Shown here one piece after another: positions 11,002 to 23,258 of a DNA stretch of 64,000 nt; the stretch's first letter is position 1, and each line of letters opens with the position of its first letter. Both the position numbers and the translations under genes were made by a program. This DNA comes from Cephalotus follicularis (taxonomy: Eukaryota > Streptophyta > Magnoliopsida > Oxalidales > Cephalotaceae): assembly GCA_001972305.1 (NCBI GenBank), contig BDDD01002295.1, positions 256,602-320,601 on the forward strand, read 5' to 3'. Under the pieces are notes generated by a model. It saw only the letters and a program-made list of their open reading frames with translations. It did no database searches and was not told the origin of the DNA.

Positions 11002-12295
11002 TGTACAACATTTCTAAAACTTAGATTTCATATAGAAACATTCATTTTCAGAGAACACTTAAAACAGTAAAGTTATAATAGACATCTTAAAGAATTCAGA
11101 AAGATACAGTTCATAAATTTTGGTTGAGAAATGAAGCTGCAATGAATTTTTAAAGTTGCATGTTCCATATTTTAGTAGAACATGAGTAGTAAATTTAAAC
11201 ATAGGTTTTCGTCAAGAAATTGACAGAAATTCGGAACACATGAAACATAACAGTTATACAGAACATCTTGAAGTTTTCAAAACATTCAACCATTCAGATT
11301 TTCATTAAGAAACCAGAAAGTTATGATTAAAACAATCTACTACATAATTCCAGAAATAACAGAGGAAAACATTAGCATAAAAGTGTAGGATTTTCCTTAT
11401 TTTGATTCAATCTCCTTCTTCCTTCTCTTCACTGAATTACTCTTACCAAAACTCAGCATAAACAATCTATTTTCCAGTCATATCTACACATTTATATATA
11501 GGAAGAGTGAAAGTTGGGATGCAAGCTTGCATAGGTGAGTCACCATGCCACCTTGCCCATGTGATGCTACCTCTTCATGATGACACACACACACTCTCTC
11601 TAATTTGGTAACATGTGTCCTTTTCATCATTCCTAACATTAAAATATCTTAATTCCTCATTCCCTGGATTGACATGTGTCCCTTAATTAGTACAATTAAA
11701 TCACAAAGAGATAAAAAGTTAGATTTTGCAACTGATCTTTAGGCCAAAGCACCGGCGGTTTGGATCAAGCGTTGCCGCTGACGGGCTTCGTCAAAGGTTC
11801 TTCAACTGATACGCAGGTTAAAGTGCTGACACTTGAAATTGAAGCATTGTTGGTTTACACAAAGCGCTGCCGCTTTCATGCGAAGCGTCATCGGTTGAAA
11901 GTGTTGCCAAGATAAAAACGCATTGGTTTAAAGCTCTGTTGGTTGCTACACAAGCGTTGTCGGTTAACTACCAAAGCGTCGCCAATTGTGTGCAACCGTC
12001 GGAGCTTGGAACTAACTTGCTTCTGCTTTATCAGACAGTCAACACTTTCAACACAACACATGATACCAAACACAAAACATGATGCAAAACACACAAAATA
12101 ACATATTCCACAACATACGAAACTTAGAGCAAGCACATTTCCATAATCAATAAATTCAACATAAATTCCGGTCATTACATTGTGTGTGGTTGAATTTTTT
12201 CATTTTGTCTATTGATTATTTATCTGCATTATCAGATATTCTATTTGATTCATATAAAATAAAGGAAACATATTGTGTTGTAATTTTTTCTAACA
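11002..12295 (+). mobile_element. C3: 5' LTR of a Ty1/copia element
   Basis: The right end TTTCTAACA (12295) is followed by a PBS-like GATATCAGAGCC, which fixes the plus orientation and the 3' LTR boundary. The left boundary (TGTACAACATTT at 11002) is where the C2 integrase similarity stops; the TSD candidate is GCCAC (10997-11001). The LTR is AT-rich with a degenerate motif array at 11740-12015. No coding is seen. Confidence 0.65.
11740..12015. repeat. Degenerate GCGTCGNCGGTT-like motif array in the C3 LTR
   Basis: Repeated forms such as AAGCGTTGCCGCT, AAGCGCTGCCGCT, AAGCGTCATCGGTT, AAGCGTTGTCGGTT and AAAGCGTCGCCAATT occur at intervals of roughly 20-40 bp. The array resembles those of C1 and C5 but the central GTCGAC is rarely intact. 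It is more decayed or a distinct variant. Confidence 0.6.
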
Positions 12296-12297
12296 AC

Positions 12298-12310
12298 TGA
12301 TATCAGAGCC
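12298..12310 (+). promoter_or_regulatory. C3 primer-binding site (variant of initiator Met)
   Basis: TGATATCAGAGCC lies two bases after the LTR end. It differs at one position from the usual TGGTATCAGAGC, and is followed about 35 bases later by the gag ATG. Confidence 0.7.
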
Positions 12311-12346
12311 TTGTTGAGTGGTTTAGAATTCTTGTGTTAGTCCACA

Positions 12347-12727
12347 ATGAAAAATTCATATATGACCGAAAATACTTTGTTGAAACTCAAGCATTCCAAT
12401 TACTCCATATGGAATAACTGTTATGGAAAATATACTTTGTAGTAAGGACCTATTAGACCATATTGATTTGAAGGGGGTCAAACCAACGAAAACACAAGAT
12501 GCCAATTTGAAGAAACTCAACCGAAAAGTTATTGCTATGATTAGGCAATGTATGGATCATAACATTATCCATCATATCGCTCAGGAGATCAATGCTTACA
12601 TGCTTCGACATAAATTGGTGGGTGTGTATGAGAGCAAAAACTCACAACATAAGACCTTCATGATTAGAAGGCTTATGCACATGAGACTACATGATGGTGA
12701 AAATGCCACTAGATACCTCATCACGTT
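12347..12727 (+). pseudogene. C3 gag, N-terminal part (UBN2-type copia Gag)
   Basis: The ATG at 12347 opens a short frame (KLKHSNYSIWNN) that shifts to the frame starting 12423 (MENILCSKDLLDHIDLKGVK, then MIRQCMDHNIIHHIAQEINA, then MIRRLMHMRLHDGENATRYL). This is the standard copia Gag pattern. The sequence stops matching Gag at 12727, where solo LTR G2 begins, and resumes at 27170. One frameshift lies near 12420. It is dead. Confidence 0.85.
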
Positions 12728-12930
12728 TGTAACGACACAGGTCCAATTTTGGGTATTGGACTTGTTGTTTTGCGCCTTGGAAAATTTTTCTTTTCCTTTG
12801 GGAAGAGTTGTGCCTTAAGTGTTTGGGTTTGGCTTGTTTCGGTCTTGTTTGGTTTTGCTGATACCTTATGCGTTTATGAGCCAATGTGTGAGGTAGTGTG
12901 CACGTGGGTGTGGTAGGTTATGTAAGGAAT
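12728..12930 (+). mobile_element. G2: left fragment of a gypsy-type solo LTR inserted in C3 gag
   Basis: It starts TGTAACGACACAGG directly after ACGTT (12723-12727). The same ACGTT follows the right end of G2 at 27170-27174, where C3 gag resumes. The insertion of G3 (TSD GGAAT) at 12931 splits it. This part is T/G-rich and non-coding. Orientation is inferred from the TGTAAC start and TGTTA end and is not certain. Confidence 0.8.
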
Positions 12931-13559
12931 TGCCACACCCTGTTTTCACGAACAACATTTAAATGGTAGCAATTAACATAATATCCTAGCTTATCCATTT
13001 TCAAGATAAAATTTAAACTTTCAAATAGTTATAACACTTACGGAAGCATTCGATAATAAGCCGAATTAAAAACGCAACATGCGTCCCATACCACGTGTTA
13101 CCAATAACATAATTAAACCATTGTTAATTACCATTAAACGGAGCATGAATTAAAATATTCGTTACGGTATCTGATCATATACAGATATCCATCAAATACA
13201 TTATCCCCTTTAATACAGTTATCCAAAAGATTAATCTATTACAATAATCGGAAATCCATCAGTTACAATAACATAACACAATAACAATTTAGTAATCCTC
13301 AACAGCGATTACAACTCCACCAGTCAACATTATTACAACTTATACTTCTCCCTGCTTGTTCACATTGGTCCCACTGTATCAACTTAAAGTAGTAGGGGGT
13401 TAGCATTTGTCCTCATTCGGCTTATAAACGCAGTTCGGGGTCAATAATAATGAGGTCATGTATGAATGCATAATGATGCAGTACATTATATATAACAATA
13501 CATATACATATATTTATATGTATATTTATCAGTATAACTAAACATGTCCTCAGGGGGAC

Positions 13560-13745
13560 CACTCAATCACATTCAGTACAAACAATGCCCACGTTACTTG
13601 CATGGCAGCATTAACAACAGTCCGGACACCGTAAACGATACTAGCACGGCGGCTAAGTACCAACAGTACCCCGCTAACGGCAATAGTAGAAACGATACCT
13701 AGCACGGTGGCTAAGTAACAACAATAACCCGCTAGTGGCAACAGT
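13560..13745. repeat. CTAGCACGGYGGCTAAGTA short repeats in the G3 LTR
   Basis: The phrase AGCACGGCGGCTAAGTACC and close variants recur (near 13640 and 13700), with CAGTA/CAACAG strings between. The same phrases occur in the right LTR (22810-22900) and in gypsy LTR G5 (39753-39815). They mark a conserved sub-block of this LTR family. Confidence 0.6.
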
Positions 13746-14084
13746 AACAACCACATTCAACAGTCAACTTAAGTGATGCATAGTTATAGACACTTGAAAC
13801 AGTAATATCGATGTATAAGCCCTCTCTTAAATAGTTCACAATAATTGGGGATTACTTCCCCAGTCATTCGAAAATATATGTATTTTCGTACAAAATAAAG
13901 ATTCGCTTAAAATCATGTATAAACTTCAAAAATGATAAAACACTTTAGAAAACAGTCACAATTCGTTTCATAATTCAGTTGACAATACAATATATAATGC
14001 AAACATATGCTCATAATGCATCTATGATCATTGACGTCGCGCCTATGTTTACCACCTTTTCGAAGATACAATTATTCTCTATAA

Positions 14085-14276
14085 CAGTCGGCTGCTTTCC
14101 ATAACAGTCAGCTGTTCCCTTGAGTTAGTCGACTGTCTTCCTTAGCAGTCACTAATCTGGCACGAGTATCAACAGTCGACTGTTCTGGGCAGGCAACACA
14201 TGCACAGTCGACTGTTCTTCTTAACGGTCGGCTGTATACTTTGAGCAGTCGACTGTTGTACCTCAACGGTCGGCTG
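14085..14276. repeat. CAGTCGACTG array, 9 sites, in the G3 left LTR
   Basis: Sites begin at 14085, 14105, 14126, 14146, 14173, 14205, 14225, 14246 and 14267. The steps are 20, 21, 20, 27, 32, 20, 21 and 21 bp. Forms include CAGTCGACTG, CAGTCGGCTG, CGGTCGGCTG and CAGTCAGCTG. The spacers are unrelated to each other. Confidence 0.88.
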
Positions 14277-14844
14277 TTATGCGAAAAACAGTAGCACTCA
14301 ATTCATTATATTTCATCCAACATTCAATTACAAACCATTCTACCATATTCATACCATATCATATCATGAATGATCACTTCACAGTCCACAGACATAACTC
14401 AGTTCATGCATTTTCTCCGTTTTATCACAATATAAGTGGAAGCCAACCATGGTAATGCAAGAAAACCAATGATTCTCAATTAAACTCAGTACACATATAA
14501 TGTTAACAATCAACAGTAAGCACGATATTTATTCCTTTATTTCACAGTCCATTAACCACCCGATTCATCAATAACATCATTATTTTTAAACTCAAATAGC
14601 ATGTATAATTGCTCCACAATTTTCCCCTACCTTTGCTTTCAAGTTAGTAATCTGTAAGTCCACCTCTTTATGTCTCCTTTCCCGTAACTTTGAGCTTCCC
14701 AGTAGCGCCAAGAACAACTCAGTAGCTCCAACCCGAGCTCCAAGCTTCAACAATGGAGGGTCTCCTTTTCTCTCACAATTTCTCACTAATCTTTCTCTGG
14801 TTTCTTTCTTTCTCAATGCTCAGAGAGGGGGACGAAGAGAAGAG

Positions 14845-14855
14845 TGTTTTTATGC
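14845..14855 (-). promoter_or_regulatory. TATA-like box in the G3 left LTR
   Basis: The minus strand reads GCATAAAAACA, followed by a pyrimidine-rich stretch (CTCTTCTCTTCGTCCCC). The same block is conserved in the right LTR at 24041-24051. This is the most likely U3 promoter of G3. Confidence 0.55.
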
Positions 14856-15095
14856 AGTGATTCTCTCCCCCTCTCCCTTATCCCGTTTGCATGGAACTAA
14901 ATGCCATTTTCCCCCTTCAACAAATGCATGTACACACATATGTCACTCCCCTTCTTCCAACTCAGTCTTTGCAAGTTCAGGAGCTGTGGTGCATGTCTGC
15001 CACGTTTTATTTGGCATCTGATGGTGCCTGAAAGATGCCCTTTTTGTCAGTTGTTGCATGTGATCTCGTCACATGCAACAAAATAGAGCACAAAC

Positions 15096-15196
15096 CAGTC
15101 GGCTGTTCCTCCCAGATAATCGACTGTTTTCTTGGCCTTGGTTACCATGTGGCTCGACAGCCCGCCAGTCGGCTAGTATATTGTACCAGTCGACTG
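15096..15196. repeat. Second CAGTCGACTG cluster in the G3 left LTR (4 sites)
   Basis: Sites begin at 15096, 15117, 15166 and 15187, with steps of 21, 49 and 21 bp. It lies upstream of the TATA-like box in the element's sense. The right LTR has six sites here (24292-24440). Confidence 0.85.
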
Positions 15197-15350
15197 CCCC
15201 AGTCCACATTTCAACAATTATACTTCCAAGTTCTTAATTTTATTTGGAAATCAACATATTAGCCAGAAAACTCATCTTTCTCATTATTTCAATAATAATA
15301 TTACATTTGAGATTTGAATATTACAACCAGCTAAAATCCCTGGCGTTACA

Positions 15351-16860
15351 TCCAACCCTCCTTCAAGGAATTTCATCCTCAAAATTGTAACAGTACTAGA
15401 ACAAGTACGGGTAACAATCTCGGATATCATCCTAACGTTCCCAAGTGGCCTCATCCGGATGGTGGAACTGCCATTGAACCTATACCATTGAAATGGTTTG
15501 GTTCCTCAACATTTGTGTCTTCCAATTTGGAATCCGCACTGGCGACTCCTCGCAAGAAAGGTCATCTCACACAGGAACCGAATCATAATCCAAGACATGT
15601 GATGGGTCTCAGATTTATCTCCTCAGTATAGACACATGAAAGACGTCGTGAACGTTCGACAGTGCAGGAGGTAAAGCAAGCTGGTAGGCTACCTCTCCAA
15701 CTCTCTCCAGAATCTCAAAAGGACCAATATAGTGTGGGGCTAACTTGCCCCTTTTCCCAAACATTTGCATGCCCTTCCATGGTGAAACCTTCAAGAATAC
15801 ATGATCGCCAACATCGAAGGCTAAAGGCCTCCTCTTGACACTGTCAACATAGCTCTTCTGTCAGCTTTGAGCAGTAAGCAGCTTCTCCTTCATCACTTTG
15901 ACTTTCTCTGAAGTCTTTTCAACCAGGCCAGACCCAAGCAATGGTCGCTCACCAACCTCATCCTAACAAATGGGTGATCTACACTTCCTCCCATATAGGG
16001 CCTCGTATGGGGCAATAGATATACTGGAGTGATAGCTATTATTATATGAAAACTCTATCAGAGGGATGTGGTCCTCCCAAGTACCTTCAAAGTCAATAAC
16101 ATAGGCTCGAAGCATATCCTCCAAGGTCTCGATGGTACGCTCAGACTGTCCATCTGTCTAAGGATGAAAGGCAGTATTCAGGTTCAGCCTCATCCCGAAA
16201 GCTATCTGAAATCTCTTCCAGAAGTTGGAAGTGAAGATCGAATATCTGTCACAAACAGTACTTACAGGAACACCGTGCAGTCTTACAATCTCCTTAACAT
16301 ACAGTCAAGCCAACTTGCTCGCTGAGTCTGTGACATGAGTGGGTAGAAAATGAGCTAACTTCGTGAGTCTATCCACGATAACCCACACAACATTGTGGCG
16401 ATGTCTAGTTACTGGGAAACCCGAAACAAAGTCTATAGTTATGTGTTCCCACTTCCACTACGCCACTGGCAATGGTTGCAATAACCCTGCCGGTCTCTGG
16501 TGTTCGGTCTTGAACTGCAGACAAAGTCAGACACTTTGCAACGTACTCGACAATCTCACATTTCATACCTGACCACCAGTAATTCATTTTCATATACTGA
16601 TATATTTTGGTACTACCAGGATGGATACTGTACCGAGACTTTTGAGCCGTATAGAGTAACTCACTCTTCAATTCGTGTTCATCCGGAAGACACACCCATC
16701 CCCGAAATCTCAGAATACCATCGGCGTGTACCTGAAAATCAGACTCTAGGTCCAGGTTCTCTCGAATATGTTACAATTCAGGATCATGTGCTTGAGCGTT
16801 CTTTATTTTGTCAAGCAATGCTGGCTGTACTCGCATGTCAGCCACAAAGATACCCGGTGA
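15351..16860 (-). pseudogene. G3 integrase with C-terminal chromodomain remnant
   Basis: On the minus strand, 16695-16405 encodes the integrase zinc-binding region (SRYSIHPGSTKIYQYMKMNY, then CEIVEYVAKCL), with the CxxC end damaged. The catalytic core follows in broken frames. Near 15480-15405 the sequence reads VQWQFHHPDEATWE followed by a stop and DDIRDCYPYLF, the signature of the chromodomain at the end of Tekay/Del integrases. That domain is thought to guide insertion to heterochromatin. An AAGGAGGGTTGGA purine tract next to the LTR (about 15363-15351) is the PPT. Confidence 0.8.
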
Positions 16861-16869
16861 CTAATTAAA

Positions 16870-18153
16870 TGGGGACTACTCTTGGAAGCCTTCCAACATT
16901 TTCCATTGCGATACCATCGTACTGGCAATCATAGCCTTGAAACTCAAGGTATCAATGTCCACATTCGCTTTCCCCGGGTGATACTGAACACTGCAATCGT
17001 AGTCATTAAAGAATTCCACCCACCTTCGTTGCCTCATGTTCAGTGTATCCTGGCAGAATAGTTACCTCAAACTCTTATGATTTGTAAAGATTTCAAACTG
17101 CGCCCCATAAAGATAGTGCCTCCACTTCTGAAGGGTGAAGATAATCGATGCGAGTTCAAGGTCATGTGTCGGGTAGTTCTCCTCACAGGTTTTCAACTTC
17201 CTCGAGGCATATGCAATCACTCTGCCCCACTGCATTAACACACAGCCCAAGCCCTTACTCGATGCATCGTTGTAGACTGCAAAACCCTTATCACCCTTAG
17301 GTAATGCCAAGATAGGTGCAGTAACTAACCGATTCTTCAGTTCACAGAAACTAGCTTCACAATCTTCATCCCATACAAATAACATCTTCTTTTGGGTCAG
17401 TCCAGTCAAAGGCACGGCTATCCTTGAAAAGTTCTGGATGAACCTCTGATAATACCCCGCCAATCCAAGGAAGCTACGCACCTCCGTCACATTCTATGGT
17501 TGCGGCCAGTCTCGCACATATTCGGTCTTTGACGGATCCACCGTCAAGCCTTCTCCAGATACGATGTGATCGTGAAAGATCACATGATCAAGCCAGAACT
17601 CACACTTGCCAAACTTGGCGTACAATCGATGCTCTCTGAGAAAATGCAATACTAACCTCAGATGATGAGTGTGTTCCTCCTCACTTCGCTAGTATACCAG
17701 TATATCATCAATAAACACCATGACAAACTGATCCAGGTATGGATGGAATACGTCATTCATCAATGACATGAAAGCTACTGGTGCATTGGTAACACCAAAC
17801 GGCATCACCAAGAACTCGTAGTGACCATATCATGTCCAGAAGGCAGTCTTCTCAATATCTCCTTCCCTTACTCTCAGCTGGTGATAACCTGACCTCAAAT
17901 CGAGTTTGGAAAACACCCTCGACCCTGGATGTGGGGTAAAGGATACTTGTTCTTGTTAGTTGCCTTATTCAACATTCGGTAGTCGATGAAAAGCCTCATC
18001 GACCCATCCTTCTTCTTAATAAATAACACAGGGGCACCACACGGAGAAACACTGGGTCTAACAAAACCTTTATCGATTAGGTCTTGCAACTATAACTTCA
18101 ACTCTCGCAGCTCCGCAGGAGCCATCCGATAAGGTGCTTTGGAGATAGGAGCC
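16870..18153 (-). pseudogene. G3 RT palm to RNase H
   Basis: Reading on the minus strand, RT fingers ([20 protein letters not shown], 18089-17895) are followed by the palm with VFIDDILVY and an immediate stop near 17690. The thumb/RNase H frame runs 17490-17062 ([20 protein letters not shown], then [20 protein letters not shown], then [20 protein letters not shown]). In the first RNase H motif an Asn (YND) stands where Asp is usual (YSDAS), so activity would be lost. Several frameshifts and stops occur. The frame is interrupted at 18153 by G4. Confidence 0.88.
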
Positions 18154-20227
18154 TGTAATACCCTGCTCGTTCGTAAATGTGTTTTACGGACTTTAATGTG
18201 TTTGTGTTCCGGCTTTTTAATTGTGTTTAATTTTAAAGTCCGGTTGCCCTGTGTTTTGGGCTCATATGATTTGGGCTGACTGATACCAGTCCAATTTTGG
18301 GTACGAAATGCTATGTTGGATTTGGATTTAATTTATCAAATTTTTTATTTCGTTAAAACAATTTATCTTTTATTTTGAAATCCTTAAAATCCTTTTTGAT
18401 TCATTATTTTAATTATTTCTTTATTTTTCTTTTTCTTTTCTCTTCTTTCCTATTTTTCTTATTCTTCCTATTCTTCTTCCTCTCCTCACCCGAAGTCACT
18501 CTCTCCTTCATCAATATCACACGGTAAGTCCATTCTTTTCCTTTCTAATTCCCCACAAATCCTCCTTTCTTCCCTTTTTGGCAGATTGTGTCTCTTTTCT
18601 TCCTTTTTTGTGAGACATTGCCATTATAATATGAATGTCACTCTTCTCTGTTATGTGCACTGCTGAATTCTGCCTGTTAGTGTGAGATAATCTGCTGTGG
18701 ATTTTTTCTTCAAAGTTGAAGAGTTGTTTGATCAGTGGATTCGTGGTATTCTTGCTGTGTTTTCTGTGTCCTTAACATCATTACAGATTGATTGTGATTC
18801 AAGTGAAGTTTGGTTTAAGTCAACTATTCGTAAGTACTTGTGAGCGCATAAGGTACGGATTTTCTGTTCCTTGGCTATCTGACATTCAAACTGAAACAGT
18901 TTTGATATACTTCTTCGTTTATCAAATCGATAATGTTTTATGGTTTTGACACATTTTGAATATAAAGTTGGTTTGACATTCTAAATGATTCCGACTTTAT
19001 ACATATGATATGAAATGGTACGATATGTTATGAAATGTATGTTATGATACCGTTGTGAGCGGTTTTCGAATATGTTAGGTGAAAACATATTTTATGTGAT
19101 TTTAAATTGATTTTGATAAATCAATGTTTTTGAAATACTGAGTATTGTACCCACCTATGGGGCGTACCTGTTAGATATGGGTGTCCCTGCATGCCACGAG
19201 GGGTGGCTGTACGCAAATGTATAGACACTCTTTATGTAAACATTCTTATTTCCATTATTGTTTTGAGTGCAATTTTTATTTTAAGTGGCATTTTTTGTTA
19301 TATGTAACCTTAATGTCCTGAATGTTTTTCTTCCGCTGCTTTCCCAATTTCCAACAGTACCATAGGCACGTCGTGGGCCTGGCACGGGGACGTGACACTT
19401 CCGTAGCAGTGTGATTAGTCTACGGCGTCTCTGAGTGTATGAATAAATCCCATGAGGTGGATTTATGGATCCGCTATGTATGATAGAGGCGTATGAATCT
19501 ATTCTAGTTGATGAGATCTGAGGTGTGATCAGATATGTGATCCGAGGTGTGATCGGATATATGATATATGAGAATTGACTAGTGTAGTGCCGTATACTTC
19601 AATTCTAGTGGGCATGTGGAATTAGCGCCTCCCTTGCCAAATTTATGATATGTGATATGTATGTGACTCAGTATGATTTGTGATTTAAGATTTGTGTATC
19701 GAAAATAATGTTTTGAAAAGTTTCGTAATTGTTTCGAAAGACATGCAATTGTTATTTGAATATGATTAAACTGTTTTAACTGTTTAAGATTTCTGTTACG
19801 AAGTTTATTGAAATATTACTGTTTCTAAATTATCGTTTACTGTTTTATTTTCCTTATCAGTAATGAGGTTTGCTCAGCCGCGTTTTTGGTTCCATGCGGC
19901 AGGTTTACAGGAGCAGCGGGGGAAAGTGTGATGAGTGATGACCACCTTTTGTGTTAGGATCCCTAGGAGTGTGATCCTTGTTTCATGTCTAGTGGTCATG
20001 AACACATTTTGAGATACATATGTTTATGTTTTAATTTCGAAACTGGGTTATGTTTTAAGTTTAAGTTTATTTTCCGCAATTGTTAAAATCGTTAAGTTTT
20101 GAACAGTTTGTTTAAATTTCAGATATGATATGACCACCAGGTTTTCAGCTGTTAAGTTATGTTATCATAAGTTATGTTAAGATATGATATGACCCTGTGA
20201 CGACTCCCGCCATCCGGGGGTGTTACA
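18154..20227 (+). mobile_element. G4: solo gypsy-type LTR inside G3 pol (2.07 kb)
   Basis: It starts TGTAATACCCTGC and ends GGGGGTGTTACA. The flanking copies are GAGCC (18149-18153) and GATCC (20228-20232), a 5-bp TSD with one change; removing the block rejoins the protease-RT linker in frame. It is non-coding: a pyrimidine-rich stretch at 18420-18520, short GGTGTGATC repeats near 19515-19570 and AT-rich ends. No internal domain remains, so it formed by LTR-LTR recombination. Confidence 0.88.
19514..19572 (+). repeat. Short imperfect tandem GATCYGAGGTGTGATC repeat in G4
   Basis: The phrase GATCTGAGGTGTGATC is followed within about 25 bases by GATCCGAGGTGTGATC. A third ATATGATATATGAG stretch is less similar. 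It is a small local duplication inside the LTR. Confidence 0.55.
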
Positions 20228-20462
20228 GATCCGTTCCAGGAACAAGATCAATGACGAACTCCATACTCCTCTTCGGTGGTAAGGACCCCAAGTTGTCAGG
20301 AAATACATCTGGAAATTCACACACAACTGGAATCTCCTCCATACTCAAACTTCTCTCCTTCCTTCGATCAATTACGTAAGCCAGGTATCCTTTGCATCCC
20401 TTCTCTAGATACCTAGATGATCAAATAAAGGGTATGATCGGTGTGGAGAACCCTTTGTCTCC
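20228..20462 (-). pseudogene. G3 protease-RT linker remnant
   Basis: On the minus strand this encodes linker wording such as the DLVPGTD phrase next to the G4 insertion, and a conserved GYLAYVID-like segment near 20380. It joins the protease (20783-20463) to the RT fingers at 18153 across G4. Frame breaks are present. Confidence 0.7.
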
Positions 20463-20783
20463 CTAGAACTGAAATGTCATTCCATTGGGCAGACAAAAAT
20501 CCACAATTTGATTATAGCAATCCATGCGAGCACGGTGTACCGATAGCCAATCCATCCCCAGTATAACATCAAAGTCACAGATAGGTAGCATAATCAAATC
20601 TGTATACAAGGAAATACCTGCCATAGACATCTCACAACTCCTATATACCGAATCAGTGTATATAGAAGTCCCAGTCGGTGTACTCACATCTAGCATATAT
20701 GACGTGAAGTCAGGGGTAACATCTAAGAAAGATGCAAAACGTGCAGATATAAAAGAATACGATGCTCTAGAATCCATCAACAC
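20463..20783 (-). pseudogene. G3 aspartic protease
   Basis: The frame contains LMDSRASYSFISARFASFL, where the catalytic D[ST]G is changed to DSR. VYRSCEMSMAGISLYTDLIM and DFDVILGMDWLSVHRARMDC follow, the typical second half of gypsy proteases. It would cleave the Gag-Pol polyprotein. The lost Gly indicates inactivity. Confidence 0.85.
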
Positions 20784-20834
20784 CCTAGCAGAAAAACCAT
20801 AGATATACAGAGTACCTCCAATAGTAGATGTTGA

Positions 20835-22022
20835 CTATGGAACCTCTATCTGAGTAAGTACAAAGACTCTACCTTTTGCGATGCCCTTGCCGGTGTCTCT
20901 CCTCTGTGACTGTCCCGCTGCTGCACCACTACTACTCCCAGGCCCAGTAGGTGCTGCCATTGAATTCTTCGGACAATCTCTGACTGAATGGCCAGATGCC
21001 CCACACCGCAAGCACAACCCATTCTTCGCTTAACAATCTTTCACCTGATGACCTAAACGATCATAGTGAAAGCGAACACCAGACCTTGCATTACTCCCTT
21101 GACTCGGAGTACCTTGTGTAGCAGTCTGGTCAGATATATTTTTGGAGGATTTCGTTGGAAACCCACTGCCTTGCCATTTCGAGGAAGTCGGTCTAGATAG
21201 TGTTGGGCTCTGCTTATTCTGCTGTGCACAGTCCCTCTCTTCTCGGTCTTCACTAGATATACTCTCCAGCAGTCTCACTTTCTGAGCGACCTCTGAAAAA
21301 GTCCCAAGCTCCATAGCCCTCATCCTTGATCAAAGATCTGGTCGCAGACCTCTCAGGATCCTCTGTATCTTCTTCACTTCAACATCTACTAGATAGGGTG
21401 AATGTCTGGCTAGCTCTATGAAGCTTGCTTGATATTCTGCCACTGTCATCTCTCCTTGACGTAACTCAAGGAGCTCTGTCTCCATCAATTCCTACTCAAT
21501 TCGAGGAACTTAAGTCTCCAGAAACTCTGTCTAAAACCTAACCCAGGTATTGTCGAGCCCCATGGACTCCCATTTTGCTTTGCTCATCTCCCACCAGTGG
21601 GTGGCCTCTCCCCATAGACGATATATGGCGAACTTCAATTTTTGATCCTCCGTATAGTCCATCACATCAAATATCTTCTCCAAATCTTGTAGCCATCTCT
21701 CCGCATTGGTGGCATCGAGTTCCCCTCAGAAATTGGGTGTATTTTGCCGCATGAACCTCTCAAGGTCCCTTCAAAACTGATTACCATCCTCTCCTGGGCA
21801 ATGGTCCAGAGCTCTATGTCATAGCCGAGCTTGCACGTAGTATTGATACATCTCCTCCGAATTAGCCATATTAAAGGCCATCTGCTATTGAAAATAATCT
21901 GCGATATGGACCATCGGATCCCTCTCATGTTGGGGAACATTCACCCCTTGCGGAATATTCTCTCCCTTAAGGGTATTTGCTCCAGCAGCTCTAGCTCTAG
22001 CGCATGTTCTCCTTCTGTCCAT
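20835..22022 (-). pseudogene. G3 gag with two zinc knuckles
   Basis: The ATG at 22022 (MDRRRTCARARAAGANTLKG) starts 92 bases from the 5' LTR. The capsid region carries ERWLQDLEKIFDVMDYTED-type wording near 21700-21650. Two CCHC boxes lie near 21090-20970: one ending DRLGHQVKDC and one CLRCGASGHSVRDCP. A Gly/Ser/Ala-rich tail (AAPTGPGSSSGAAAGQSQ) follows. Frame changes occur near 21740, 21500 and 21030. The protein is the RNA-binding capsid precursor. Confidence 0.82.
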
Positions 22023-22099
22023 TTGTTCCTATATCTAATCTCAAGGAACATTAGTCAATTACCAAGGAAAATATCCTAGCTAAGCATATATGGAATATG

Positions 22100-22111
22100 C
22101 TCTGATACTAC
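22100..22111 (-). promoter_or_regulatory. G3 primer-binding site
   Basis: The minus strand reads TAGTATCAGAGC, one base off the initiator-Met PBS TGGTATCAGAGC, two to three bases from the LTR end at 22114. Confidence 0.75.
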
Positions 22112-23258
22112 TCTGTCACACCCCATTTTCATGAACAACATTTAAGTGGTAGCAATTAACAGAATATCCTGGCTTATCCATTTTCACGATAAAATTTAAA
22201 CTTTCAAACAGTTCTAACACTTGCAGAAGCATTCGATAATAAGTTGAATTAAAAACGTAACACGTGTCCCATACGACGTGTTACCAATAACATAGTTAAA
22301 CCATTGTCAATTGCCCTTAAACGGAGCATGAATTAAAATATTCAATACGGTATCTGATCATATACAGATATCCATCAAATACATTATCCCCTTTAATACA
22401 GTTATCCAAAAGATTAATCTATTAAAATAACCAGAAATCCATCGGTTAGAATAACATAACACAATAACAGTTTAGTAATCCTCAACAGGGATTACATCTC
22501 CACCAGTCAACATTATTACAACTTATACTTCTCCCTGCTTGTTCACATTGGTCCCACTGCATCAACTTGAAATAGTAGGGGGTTAGCATTTTTCCTCACT
22601 AGGCTTAGTAGAGAAGTTATAAATGCAGTTCGGGGTCAATAATAATGAGGCCATGTATGAATGTACAATGATGCAGTACATATACATATATTTATATGTA
22701 TATTTATAAGTATAACTAAACATGCCCTCAAGGGGACCACTCAATCACATTCAGTACAAACAATGCCCACGTTACTTGCACGGCGGTAGTAACAACAGTC
22801 CGGCACGGTAAACGATACTAGCACGGCGGCTAAGTACCAATAGTACCCCGCTAATGGCAACAGTAGAAACGATATCTAGCACGGTGGCTAAGTAACAACA
22901 ATACCCCGCTAGTGGCAACAGTAACAATCACATTCAACAGTCAACTCAAGTGCCGCATAGTTATAAACACTTGAAACAGTAATATCGATGTGTAAGCCAT
23001 CTCTTAAATAGTTCACAATAACTGGGGATTACTTCCCCAGTCATTTGAAAATATATGTATTTTCATACAAAGTAATAATTCACTTAAAATCATGTATAAA
23101 CTTTAAAAATGATAAAACACTTTAGAAAACAGTCGTAATTCGTTTCATAATTTAGTTGACCGTCCAATATATAATGCAAACATATGCTCAGAATGCATCG
23201 ACGATCGTTGTCGCGCCTATGTTTACCACCTTTTCTAAGATACGATTATTCTCTATAA

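Larger units (their letters stand above)
12931..15350 (-). mobile_element. G3 left (3') LTR, about 2.42 kb
   Basis: On the plus strand it starts TGCCACACCCTG and ends TGGCGTTACA. Reading on the minus strand, U3 carries a small motif cluster (15196-15096), then a TATA-like GCATAAAAACA (14855-14845), a purine/pyrimidine-rich leader, and then a second motif array (14276-14085). Short reading frames within it are not genes. Confidence 0.9.

Noticed and set aside
14085..14276. CRISPR-like layout (short repeat, regular spacer)
   Set aside because: The repeats are only 10 bp with variants, the spacers about 11 bp, and the context is a plant LTR. CRISPR arrays have longer repeats and spacers and do not occur here.
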